From assembly GCF_002077945.1 (NCBI RefSeq), contig NZ_LVYD01000052.1, positions 1-64,000 of the forward strand: a DNA stretch of 64,000 nt, written 5' to 3'. Positions within the stretch are counted from its first letter, which is position 1. The number at the start of each line of letters is the position of its first letter. Below the pieces are notes generated by a model, which ran no database searches, had not been told where the DNA came from, and saw only the letters and a program-made list of their open reading frames with translations. Of the stretch, positions 24,681 to 31,934 are shown piece by piece. The position numbers and the translations under genes are program-made. This DNA is from Niastella vici (GTDB lineage: Bacteria; Bacteroidota; Bacteroidia; Chitinophagales; Chitinophagaceae).

Positions 24681-26090
24681 GTGCACCTGTTTATTTATAA
24701 TATCTTTTTGATTATATATTCGATCGGCATCCGTATTAGTTCCCTTTGGAACCCCAAAGCGCGTTTATGGCTCAGGGGCCGCAGGTCAATATGGACTGAA
24801 TTACAGGAAATAAGAGGGCAGGAAGTTGGAAAACAACTCCCGGAAATCAAGGGGCCGAAGTCGGAAGTAAGAAGTAAGAAAGTGGAAAGCGAACCCGAAA
24901 ACCCGGAGGGCGCCCACTCACCACTCACCACTCACCATTCGCCCCTCGTGTGGATACATTGTTCTTCCCTCGGTGAATTTGAACAGGGCCGGCCGGTGCT
25001 GGAAGCCATCAGGCACCAATATCCCACCGCCAAAATTTTACTGACCTTCTTCTCCCCCAGCGGTTATGAAGTACGTAAAAACAGTTCCGGGGCCGACTAT
25101 GTAATGTACCTGCCACTGGATTCGAAGCCAAATGCCCGCCGGTTCATCAAAACGGTTCAACCCGATCTGGTGATCTGGATCAAATACGAATACTGGTTCT
25201 ATTATTTAACTGAATTAAAAAAGAAGCAAATCCCGCTGTTACTGGTATCGGGTATTTTCAGGAACGACCAGCCATTTTTCAAATGGTATGGCCGCCTGCA
25301 CTGGTACATGCTTGAAAGTTTCAACCACCTGTTTGTTCAAACAAAAGAGTCAAAACAATTACTGGGCACCATAGGCTTCAACAATAATGTAAGTGTAAGC
25401 GGCGATACGCGGTTCGACCGGGTTGTACAAATAGCGGAACAATTCAGGAACATTGACCCAATAGCTCATTTTTGTGGCGATAGTGCCGTGGTGGTGGCCG
25501 GCAGTACCTGGCCCGAGGATGAAGAAGAACTCGATCATTATGCCAATACCCACCCCGAAATAAAGTTCATTATTGCCCCGCACGAAATACATGAAGAGCA
25601 TTTGAAAGAAGTGGAGAAGCTGTTTAAAAACAGTGTGCGTTTTTCGGGCCTGCCCGCTAACCCCGAGGCGCCCCGCCCGGTGCCCAGAGGCCGGCAGCTC
25701 GACAGCCCCGCCCCGGCGCCCAATACTCTTATTATCGACAATATTGGCATGTTATCGAAACTGTACAAATATGCCACTATTACGTATGTAGGCGGTGGAT
25801 TTGGCGATGATGGCGTACACAATGTGCTGGAGGCTGCGGTCTATGGCAAACCGGTAGTGATTGGTCCGGTGTACGATAAATATATAGAAGCGGTGGAACT
25901 GGTTCAGCAGGGTGGCGCGTTGGTGATCAATACGGCCCTTGAACTGGAGAAAACATTAAATGACCTGCTATCCGATGGCCCTGCGTACAGGGCAAGCTGT
26001 GAAGCCGCCCGTAATTACGTATATAATAATAAGGGAGCTACAGAAAAGATAATGCAATACATTCAGGAGAACCGTCTTTTAACCAGCTGA
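24681..26090 (+). CDS. waaA: 3-deoxy-D-manno-octulosonic acid (Kdo) transferase
   Basis: A 469-residue GT30-type enzyme from GTG 24681, with an N-terminal membrane anchor (LFIYNIFLIIYSIGIRIS) and the family motifs WIHCSSLGEFEQGRPVLEAI, FFSPSGYEVRKN, VWIKYEYWFYYL, VSGDTRFDRV, VVAGSTWPEDEEEL, APHEIHEEHL, and GGGFGDDGVHNVLEAAVYGK. It adds Kdo to lipid A at the inner membrane. The protein is longer than usual (about 410-430). Two low-complexity segments absent from typical members lie at about residues 44-88 (repeat-like DNA, SKKVESEPENPEGAHSPLTT) and about residues 323-348 (PEAPRPVPRGRQLDSPAPAP). Its 3' end overlaps the convergent next gene by 28 bases. Confidence 0.9.
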   Translation: MHLFIYNIFLIIYSIGIRISSLWNPKARLWLRGRRSIWTELQEIRGQEVGKQLPEIKGPKSEVRSKKVESEPENPEGAHSPLTTHHSPLVWIHCSSLGEFEQGRPVLEAIRHQYPTAKILLTFFSPSGYEVRKNSSGADYVMYLPLDSKPNARRFIKTVQPDLVIWIKYEYWFYYLTELKKKQIPLLLVSGIFRNDQPFFKWYGRLHWYMLESFNHLFVQTKESKQLLGTIGFNNNVSVSGDTRFDRVVQIAEQFRNIDPIAHFCGDSAVVVAGSTWPEDEEELDHYANTHPEIKFIIAPHEIHEEHLKEVEKLFKNSVRFSGLPANPEAPRPVPRGRQLDSPAPAPNTLIIDNIGMLSKLYKYATITYVGGGFGDDGVHNVLEAAVYGKPVVIGPVYDKYIEAVELVQQGGALVINTALELEKTLNDLLSDGPAYRASCEAARNYVYNNKGATEKIMQYIQENRLLTS

Positions 26091-26893
26091 TAGAAGTGGC
26101 GGGTGCTTTCTTTATTTTCATCCCAGCCCAGTTTGACCTTTAATTCCCGTTCGATCCAGTATTGGGCTTCGGGCAATATGCGAAAACTGTTAATGGTCTT
26201 TATGCTGCGTTCGTACATCACTTCGTCGTTGCGGAAGAGTTCGCTGATAAATACAAAGCGGTCGTTGATGCCGATAGCCCGGCGCAGATCGCGTACCGGT
26301 GCATCGTTGAGCACATGTGCTACTTCCTTTACCTCTTCTTTTAACTTTTCATTAAGGGAAGCGTCTTTGGTAGCCATTACCTCGTTCAGTTCTTTTACCG
26401 CATGTTGATGAGCCAGGGTAGGAATTTCGCGCAGGGGGTCGAATTTGTACCCATATTCGGCCTGTTCGGCCTCGTGGTGATGGCCATTATTTTTTTCCAC
26501 AGTTCCGTTGGTTCCGTTTACGGTAGCATTTACCACGGGCTGGGTTTCAACCACTACCGGAGCTTCTACCACCACGGGGGCGGCAGCCACAATGGCTGGT
26601 GCAGTTACAACAGTTGAAGTTTCTTCAACGGTTGGGGTTTCTACTACAGCCGGTTTATTTACCACTGGCTGATGTCTTGCTTCATCCGCTGTACGCCGGT
26701 TGGGGTAGGCATGCCCATTAGCCGCCGGCATCACCACTGCCACTTTAGACGAATTGACAGTTCGGTGTGTGGACGTCGACATCTGTACCAATTCTGTTTC
26801 AATTAATTGGGTAGTGACTAATAGTTGAAACGGATCGGCATTTTGTGCAAATTGTTCATTTAATTTGCCAATAAGTTGTGCTAAACGTTCCAT
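26063..26893 (-). CDS. Conserved Bacteroidota protein of unknown function
   Basis: A 276-residue soluble protein. The N-terminal helix (MERLAQLIGKLNEQFAQN) is followed by a disordered linker rich in Val, Pro, Glu and Thr (about residues 75-130, with units like APVVVEAPVVVETQPVV). The C-terminal half is charged and helical, with a conserved-looking core RDLRRAIGINDRFVFISELF and a YWIERELKVKLGWDE segment. I recognise this C-terminal pattern as widespread in Bacteroidota but without an assigned function. It is convergent with and overlaps waaA by 28 bases, and divergent from tdk. Confidence 0.75.
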   Translation of the reverse strand: MERLAQLIGKLNEQFAQNADPFQLLVTTQLIETELVQMSTSTHRTVNSSKVAVVMPAANGHAYPNRRTADEARHQPVVNKPAVVETPTVEETSTVVTAPAIVAAAPVVVEAPVVVETQPVVNATVNGTNGTVEKNNGHHHEAEQAEYGYKFDPLREIPTLAHQHAVKELNEVMATKDASLNEKLKEEVKEVAHVLNDAPVRDLRRAIGINDRFVFISELFRNDEVMYERSIKTINSFRILPEAQYWIERELKVKLGWDENKESTRHFYQLVKRRFS

Positions 26894-26965
26894 AATAAGC
26901 GGGTACTTTTTTATGGTTAGAGTTAATTGATAAAGTTAACAATTATTGTACCTATTTCCGTTAAG

Positions 26966-27535
26966 ATGTTTATAGAACCTAATATATCAGGTGAACGCCG
27001 GGGCAGTATTGAAGTAATTTGCGGGTCTATGTTTTCCGGAAAAACCGAAGAATTGATCCGGAGACTAAAACGGGCAAAGATCGCCAACCTGCGGGTAGAA
27101 ATCTTTAAGCCGAAGCTGGATGTGCGGTATGATGTGCTGAACATCGTATCACACGATGAGAACGCCATTCTGAGTACCCCTATTGATAACTCCCAAACAA
27201 TATTATTATTGCATGGGGAGGCTGACGTTATCGGCATTGATGAAGCGCAGTTCTTTGATGATCAGCTACCCGATGTTTGCGATCAGCTCGCATTAAAAGG
27301 AATAAGGGTTATTGTAGCCGGCCTCGATATGGATTTTACCGGTAAACCGTTCGGGCAAATGCCCTTTCTGTTATCAAAAGCCGATTTTATTACCAAGCTG
27401 CACGCTATTTGCGTAAAATGCGGCCATATCGCTAATTATTCCTTTCGTAAAAAAGCGGTCAATGCACAGGTCTTGCTGGGTGAAAAAGATCTGTACGAAC
27501 CAAGATGCAGGAAGTGTTATTATGAACGGCAATAA
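26966..27535 (+). CDS. tdk: Thymidine kinase (type II)
   Basis: 189 residues from ATG 26966, the usual length; the frame is open 13 codons further upstream but without conserved sequence. It has the P-loop [11 protein letters not shown] (about residues 20-30), the DEAQFF Walker B-like motif, the lasso segment DFTGKPFG, and zinc cysteines in CVKCGHIA and CRKCYYERQ. It phosphorylates thymidine to dTMP with ATP in the cytoplasm. It starts 72 bases from the divergent unknown gene and is followed 48 bases later by ccmB, but a functional link to cytochrome maturation is not expected. Confidence 0.95.
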   Translation: MFIEPNISGERRGSIEVICGSMFSGKTEELIRRLKRAKIANLRVEIFKPKLDVRYDVLNIVSHDENAILSTPIDNSQTILLLHGEADVIGIDEAQFFDDQLPDVCDQLALKGIRVIVAGLDMDFTGKPFGQMPFLLSKADFITKLHAICVKCGHIANYSFRKKAVNAQVLLGEKDLYEPRCRKCYYERQ

Positions 27536-27583
27536 GCAAGCCGGTGAAATGTAAGTAAATAGTTAAAAGTAAATTTCAGGGCA

Positions 27584-28234
27584 TTGAATCATATACTGGC
27601 ACTTATTAAAAAAGACCTGCTGCTCGAGATCAGGCAGCAATACACTTTTTACGGTATTTTACTGTATGTAGCCTCCACCATCTTCGTATTGTACCTCGCG
27701 ATGGGACAACCCGAAGAAAAAGTGTGGAACGGGTTGTTCTGGATGATACAACTGTTTATTTGCGTGAATGCGGTTGCCAAAAGTTTTTTACAGGAAAGCC
27801 AGGGCCGCATGTTATACTTTTATACAGTAGCCGGTGCACGTGATTTCATTCTTGCCAAATTATTATTCAATGCCGGCTTAATGATACTTATGAGCATTGT
27901 AAGCCTGTTGTTGTTTCAGGTGCTTATGGGGAACCCGTTGCAAAATCCCGTACGGTTTATCGGGTTTGTGTGCCTCGGCGGCTGCAGTTTAAGCCTGGTA
28001 TTTACCTTTTTGGCAGCCATTGCCGCCCGTGCCCGCCAGGGCGCTGCCCTTATGGCCATTCTGGGTTTTCCGTTAATAATTCCCCAGGTATTGTTGCTGA
28101 TGAAAATGTCGAACACCGCCTTTGCCGATGTAATACAGGCAGGTCTGCTGCAGATCGTTCTATTGCTGGTGGCGCTTGATGTGCTCGTCATTGCACTGGC
28201 GGTCATTCTTTTTCCATTCCTCTGGAAAGACTAG
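27584..28234 (+). CDS. ccmB: Heme exporter subunit CcmB
   Basis: A 216-residue inner-membrane protein with about six transmembrane helices, beginning with the CcmB signature KKDLLLEIRQQYTFYGILLY. Other marks are SFLQESQGRMLYFYTVA and the late ILGFPLIIPQVLLL. It starts at TTG (27584). CcmB is the permease of the CcmABC heme-handling complex for c-type cytochrome maturation (System I). ccmC and a ccmD-like gene follow, but no ccmA ATPase gene is in this cluster, so it must be elsewhere. Confidence 0.9.
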   Translation: MNHILALIKKDLLLEIRQQYTFYGILLYVASTIFVLYLAMGQPEEKVWNGLFWMIQLFICVNAVAKSFLQESQGRMLYFYTVAGARDFILAKLLFNAGLMILMSIVSLLLFQVLMGNPLQNPVRFIGFVCLGGCSLSLVFTFLAAIAARARQGAALMAILGFPLIIPQVLLLMKMSNTAFADVIQAGLLQIVLLLVALDVLVIALAVILFPFLWKD

Positions 28235-28334
28235 GGGCCTGGTAACTGGAAACTGGTAACCGGAAACTACGGTACAATTCATCCAAAGAACTTGCAGGTA
28301 ATCCAAAAACCCCTTCTAATTACTTTCTTTCCCC

Positions 28335-28342
28335 TAATTTTG
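28335..28342 (+). promoter_or_regulatory. Possible -7 box upstream of ccmC
   Basis: TAATTTTG matches the TAnnTTTG consensus, but the -33 region lacks TTG. It is 78 bases before ccmC, in a 185-base gap that also contains a phrase-like repeat (GGTAACTGGAAACTGGTAAC, 28240-28259). Confidence 0.3.
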
Positions 28343-28419
28343 CCCCACCTATTTCGGATCATTGGGTTGGTCGGATTGCTTACAGGTACCAATGATCATT
28401 CAACAAACTACAGGACTCT

Positions 28420-29106
28420 ATGCGCCTCCAATGGTGGAAAATACTGAGTATCATATTACTGCTCTATACTTTTATTGCAGGCCTATTAATTCCCCTTCCA
28501 TACGAAACGGCGTATGCCAACAGTAACCTGTACGAAAGCATGCGCAATTTCTTCTTCCATGTGCCCATGTGGTTCGGCCAGTTAATATTAATTACTGTAT
28601 CGCTGGTGTATTCCATTCTCTACCTGCGTAAACCCAACCACAGGTACGACATTATTGCCACGGAATTTGCCCGTACAGGAACAGTAATGGGCTGCCTGGG
28701 TTTGCTCACCGGGGCCATTTGGGCCAACTATACCTGGGGGGCAGCCTGGAGCAACGACCCCAAACAAATTGGCGCTGCCATTGCCCTGCTTATCTATATA
28801 GCCTACTTTGTACTGCGCAATTCCATGCCCGATATGGATAAAAGAAGCCGGGTGGCGGCTGTTTATAACATATTTGCCTATTTTATTTATATACCCATGA
28901 TCATGATCTTACCCCGGTTAACAGAATCCCTGCATCCCGGCGGTAAAGGAAATGAAGGAAACCCGGGGTTAGGCGGCAGTAGTTTGGATGCTACCATGGA
29001 AACCGTTTTCTGGCCTGCCGTATTTGGCTGGACCCTTTTGACCACCTGGATATCTACCCTCAGACTACGTGTTCGTATACTGGAAGAGAAAAAACATTCT
29101 GCATAA
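28420..29106 (+). CDS. ccmC: Cytochrome c biogenesis heme protein CcmC/CcsA family
   Basis: A 228-residue integral membrane protein with six predicted helices. The WWD-domain region is present (GAIWANYTWGAAWSNDPKQI), with flanking conserved histidines (FFFHVPMWFGQL and the late LTESLHPGG). It presents heme to the maturation chaperone on the outer face of the inner membrane. The tryptophan-rich motif is shortened relative to long CcsA proteins, which fits the CcmC subgroup. It precedes the ccmD-like gene by 8 bases. Confidence 0.88.
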   Translation: MRLQWWKILSIILLLYTFIAGLLIPLPYETAYANSNLYESMRNFFFHVPMWFGQLILITVSLVYSILYLRKPNHRYDIIATEFARTGTVMGCLGLLTGAIWANYTWGAAWSNDPKQIGAAIALLIYIAYFVLRNSMPDMDKRSRVAAVYNIFAYFIYIPMIMILPRLTESLHPGGKGNEGNPGLGGSSLDATMETVFWPAVFGWTLLTTWISTLRLRVRILEEKKHSA

Positions 29107-29114
29107 ATTTTAGT

Positions 29115-29333
29115 ATGAAGCAACTAATTGTCACCCTGATCGTTTTATTTGTCCAATTACTGGCCAAGGCCCAGGACACCGCGAACCATACAACAGCGCA
29201 AACCCCTACCGGTTTGGGCGCAGGAAACAAGATCTATGTTGTGCTGGCCGTTGCCGTTACTATCCTGATCGGTTTATTCCTGTACGTGATCCGGCTCGAT
29301 AGAAAGATCTCAAAGTTGGAGAAAAGCGCTTAA
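29115..29333 (+). CDS. ccmD: CcmD-family small membrane protein
   Basis: A 72-residue protein with a signal-like N-terminus (MKQLIVTLIVLFVQLLAKAQ) and one transmembrane helix (YVVLAVAVTILIGLFLYVI) followed by a basic cytoplasmic tail (RLDRKISKLEKSA). This layout, and the position immediately after ccmC, matches the Bacteroidota CcmD-like family that stabilises the CcmC complex. The call rests on position and topology more than on sequence motifs. Confidence 0.75.
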   Translation: MKQLIVTLIVLFVQLLAKAQDTANHTTAQTPTGLGAGNKIYVVLAVAVTILIGLFLYVIRLDRKISKLEKSA

Positions 29334-29499
29334 AGCGCCTGGTGAAGCAGATGTTGTATAGCCGTACCATTTGTATCTGAATCTATTAACGGGGCGGTAG
29401 TTTTTGGTTAGAACCGGAACTTTATTCCGGCAGCTACCCGACTATTAGCCATCAGCTTGTCATATACTGCTCAATACATAAACAAAAACAGCTTAAGTC

Positions 29500-30909
29500 A
29501 TGTCAGATTACAGTTTTTTTGGCGCGGTTGAAAAAAGCTTCGACAAAGCCGCCCAATTCACTACCTGGGATCCCGGTATCCTGGAACAGATCAAACAATG
29601 CAATGCAGTATACCGCATGCATTTCCCGGTTAAGATCGGCGATAAGATAGAAGTGATCAAGGCTTATCGCGTACAGCACTCACATCACAAACTGCCCTGT
29701 AAAGGGGGTATTCGTTTTGCCCTTTCAGTGAACCTCGATGAAGTAATGGCCCTTGCCGCCCTCATGACCTACAAATGCGCCATCGTGAACGTGCCATTTG
29801 CAGGCGCCAAAGGCGGTATCACCATCGACCCCAAAAAGTACACGCCCTATGAACTGGAAAAAATTACCCGGCGATATACTTCCGAGCTGATCAAAAAGAA
29901 CTTTATTGGCCCCGGCATCGACGTACCGGCCCCTGATTATGGTACCGGCGAACGTGAAATGGCCTGGATCGTGGATACCTATACCAGCATGCGCCCCGGC
30001 GAAATTGACGGACTGGGTTGCGTAACCGGTAAACCCGTTACGCAAGGGGGTGTACGCGGCCGTCGCGAAGCAACCGGTTTGGGTGTTTTCTTTGGCCTGC
30101 GCGAAGTACTGTCAATGCATGAGGTAATGGATAAACTCGGTTTACCCGTTGGTGTTGAAGGTAAACGCGTAGTGGTGCAGGGTTTGGGTAATGTGGGCTA
30201 CCACACCGCCAAATTCTTCCAGGAACACGGCGCTAAAATTGTAGGCTTAAGTGAATATGAAGGCGCTATTTATAATATGGACGGGCTCGATATTGAGAAA
30301 GTGATAGAGCACCGCAAAAACAAAGGTTCTCTCCTGAATTTCCCCGGCGGCACCAATTTCGCCAAAAATACCGACGCCCTGGAAATGGAGTGCGACATCC
30401 TGATCCCGGCAGCGCTGGAGAACGTGATCAATGGTCAAAACGCACCTAACGTAAAAGCAAAGATCATTGGTGAAGCCGCGAACGGACCGCTTACGCCTGA
30501 AGCCGATGAAATATTTGCCAAAAGAGGCATACTGGTAGTGCCCGATATGTACCTCAATGCCGGTGGGGTAACCGTTTCTTATTTCGAATGGCTGAAAAAC
30601 CTTAGCCATGTGCGTTATGGCCGTATGGAAAAACGCTTTACTGAAAATTTGAACACACATATATTGGGAAGCATTGAAGATCTTACCGGTAAAAGAGTGG
30701 ATGGCAAAGAGAAAGAGCTCATTCTGCATGGTCCGGAGGAAGTTGACCTGGTGCGCAGTGGTTTGGAAGAGACCATGATCACCGCCACGCGCGAGATCAT
30801 GGATGTGTGGAAAAAGAACCCGCAAATTCCTGATATGCGTACCGCCGCCTATGTAGTTGCCATCAACAAAGTAGGTACCAGCTACGCTGAGTTGGGGATA
30901 TTCCCATAG
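29500..30909 (+). CDS. gdhA: Glu/Leu/Phe/Val dehydrogenase, likely glutamate dehydrogenase
   Basis: A 469-residue protein with the dimerisation domain (CNAVYRMHFPVKIGDK), the substrate-binding KGGIRFALSVNLDEVMALAA, the catalytic-lysine region VNVPFAGAKGGI, the PAPDYGTGEREMAW motif, and a Rossmann domain with VVVQGLGNVGYHTAKFF. It interconverts glutamate and 2-oxoglutarate with ammonia, in the cytoplasm. The 40-50 residue extension near the C-terminus (TGKRVDGKEKELILHGPEEV) is typical of one Bacteroidota/Gram-positive subgroup. Coenzyme preference is not certain. It is monocistronic with a strong terminator. Confidence 0.93.
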   Translation: MSDYSFFGAVEKSFDKAAQFTTWDPGILEQIKQCNAVYRMHFPVKIGDKIEVIKAYRVQHSHHKLPCKGGIRFALSVNLDEVMALAALMTYKCAIVNVPFAGAKGGITIDPKKYTPYELEKITRRYTSELIKKNFIGPGIDVPAPDYGTGEREMAWIVDTYTSMRPGEIDGLGCVTGKPVTQGGVRGRREATGLGVFFGLREVLSMHEVMDKLGLPVGVEGKRVVVQGLGNVGYHTAKFFQEHGAKIVGLSEYEGAIYNMDGLDIEKVIEHRKNKGSLLNFPGGTNFAKNTDALEMECDILIPAALENVINGQNAPNVKAKIIGEAANGPLTPEADEIFAKRGILVVPDMYLNAGGVTVSYFEWLKNLSHVRYGRMEKRFTENLNTHILGSIEDLTGKRVDGKEKELILHGPEEVDLVRSGLEETMITATREIMDVWKKNPQIPDMRTAAYVVAINKVGTSYAELGIFP

Positions 30910-30932
30910 AAGAATGCTGAACACATTTTAAA

Positions 30933-30964
30933 AGAGCCCCGATGGTACCGTCGGGGCTCTTTTT
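30933..30964 (+). terminator. Intrinsic terminator of gdhA
   Basis: AGAGCCCCGA (30933-30942) pairs with TCGGGGCTCT (30951-30960), followed by TTTTTGT. Confidence 0.9.
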
Positions 30965-31021
30965 GTACCGGCACTAAATAAAAAGACTCTTTGATCCATT
31001 ATTCATTTCTTTAAGATAATT

Positions 31022-31387
31022 TTATTTATACAACGCCTGGTCCTTCACATAATCGATCCCATTCTCTTTTAAATAACCGATGCCCCATTCACTAATGAAG
31101 GCGTAAAGCGGCGACAGGCTTTTGCCAAACGCCGTTAAACTATATTCCACTCTATACGGCTTAAGTGATAATACTTTCTTCTCAATTAATTTATCACGCT
31201 CCAGCTCCTTCAATTGCTGACTTAACATTTTTTCAGAAACCCCGGGCAAATTATCCCTGATCTCACTGAAGCTTTTCTTTTCAAACTGATGCAGGTGCGA
31301 TAATATCAGCAACTTCCACTTACCGCCAATAAAGCTGAGCGTAACATCAACCGGACAGGTATAGGTTTTGTTGTGCAATTTGATCAT
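31022..31387 (-). CDS. HxlR-family winged-helix transcriptional regulator
   Basis: A 121-residue protein with the HxlR signature at the N-terminus: a conserved cysteine (CPVDVTLSFIGGKWKLLILS), then SFSEIRDNLPGVSEKMLSQQ, LKELERDKLI and PYRVEYSLTAFGKSL. Proteins of this family act as dimers, often sensing quinones or aldehydes through the N-terminal Cys. It faces away from the ABM-domain gene at 31500, with a dyad CTTAC-N6-GTAAG in the 112-base intergenic region, so it probably controls itself and that neighbour. Confidence 0.93.
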   Translation of the reverse strand: MIKLHNKTYTCPVDVTLSFIGGKWKLLILSHLHQFEKKSFSEIRDNLPGVSEKMLSQQLKELERDKLIEKKVLSLKPYRVEYSLTAFGKSLSPLYAFISEWGIGYLKENGIDYVKDQALYK

Positions 31388-31431
31388 GAGATAACAGTTT
31401 CTGCAATTTAATAAACAAACAACAGGCCGGG

Positions 31432-31447
31432 CTTACTTTCAGGTAAG
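31432..31447. promoter_or_regulatory. Probable HxlR operator
   Basis: CTTAC (31432-31436), six bases, GTAAG (31443-31447) is a perfect dyad between the divergent genes. GTAAG-containing dyads are typical of HxlR/DUF24 regulators such as YodB. Confidence 0.55.
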
Positions 31448-31499
31448 TTATTGTTTCACCCATTTGTACCGGCTAACTTGGACGCCGAAATCTTATACA

Positions 31500-31907
31500 A
31501 TGAAACATGCACTATTACTGCTGCTGTTAACAGGCGGCCTTTTATCGAAACACAACTTTGCACAAACCAATAGTAACAAAATGGAAAAGAAAAAAGATTA
31601 TTCCGTTGAAATTATCCGGTACAACATTGCTGCCGGTCAGCAAGCCAGCTTTGAACAGGCGTATACCAGCGCCGGCAAATACCTGCAATCATCACCCTAT
31701 TGTTTAGGATATAAAGTGGTGCATGGTAAGGAAGAACCCAACCGGTATATCGTTATCATTCATTGGACCTCTATGGATGAGCATTTGAACGGCTTTAGAA
31801 AAAGCGCTGACTTCATGCCCTTCTTTAATCTCGTAAAACCATTTTTTAATAACATAGAAGAAATGAAGCATTACGAAACAACGCCTATTGAATGGAATAA
31901 AGAATAA
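31500..31907 (+). CDS. Secreted antibiotic biosynthesis monooxygenase (ABM)-domain protein
   Basis: 135 residues from ATG 31500, which yields a proper signal peptide (MKHALLLLLLTGGLLSKHNF); the frame opens 12 codons earlier at a TTG with no signal. The mature part is a single dimeric alpha-beta barrel: DYSVEIIRYNI, AGQQASFEQAYTSAGKYLQS, GYKVVHGKEEPNRYIVIIHW, PFFNLVKPFFNNIEEMKHYE. ABM proteins act on quinones, heme or small aromatic substrates, or simply bind them. Given the divergent HxlR gene it is likely induced by a reactive electrophile. Export to the periplasm is unusual for the fold but clear here. Confidence 0.85.
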   Translation: MKHALLLLLLTGGLLSKHNFAQTNSNKMEKKKDYSVEIIRYNIAAGQQASFEQAYTSAGKYLQSSPYCLGYKVVHGKEEPNRYIVIIHWTSMDEHLNGFRKSADFMPFFNLVKPFFNNIEEMKHYETTPIEWNKE

Positions 31908-31914
31908 TAACAAG

Positions 31915-31932
31915 GCGGGAACCTGTTCCCGC
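31915..31932. terminator. Short terminator between ABM gene and DUF2339 gene
   Basis: GCGGGAA (31915-31921) pairs with TTCCCGC (31926-31932). The stem is short and the downstream T-content modest, so it is a weak bidirectional terminator. Confidence 0.5.
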
Positions 31933-31934
31933 TC

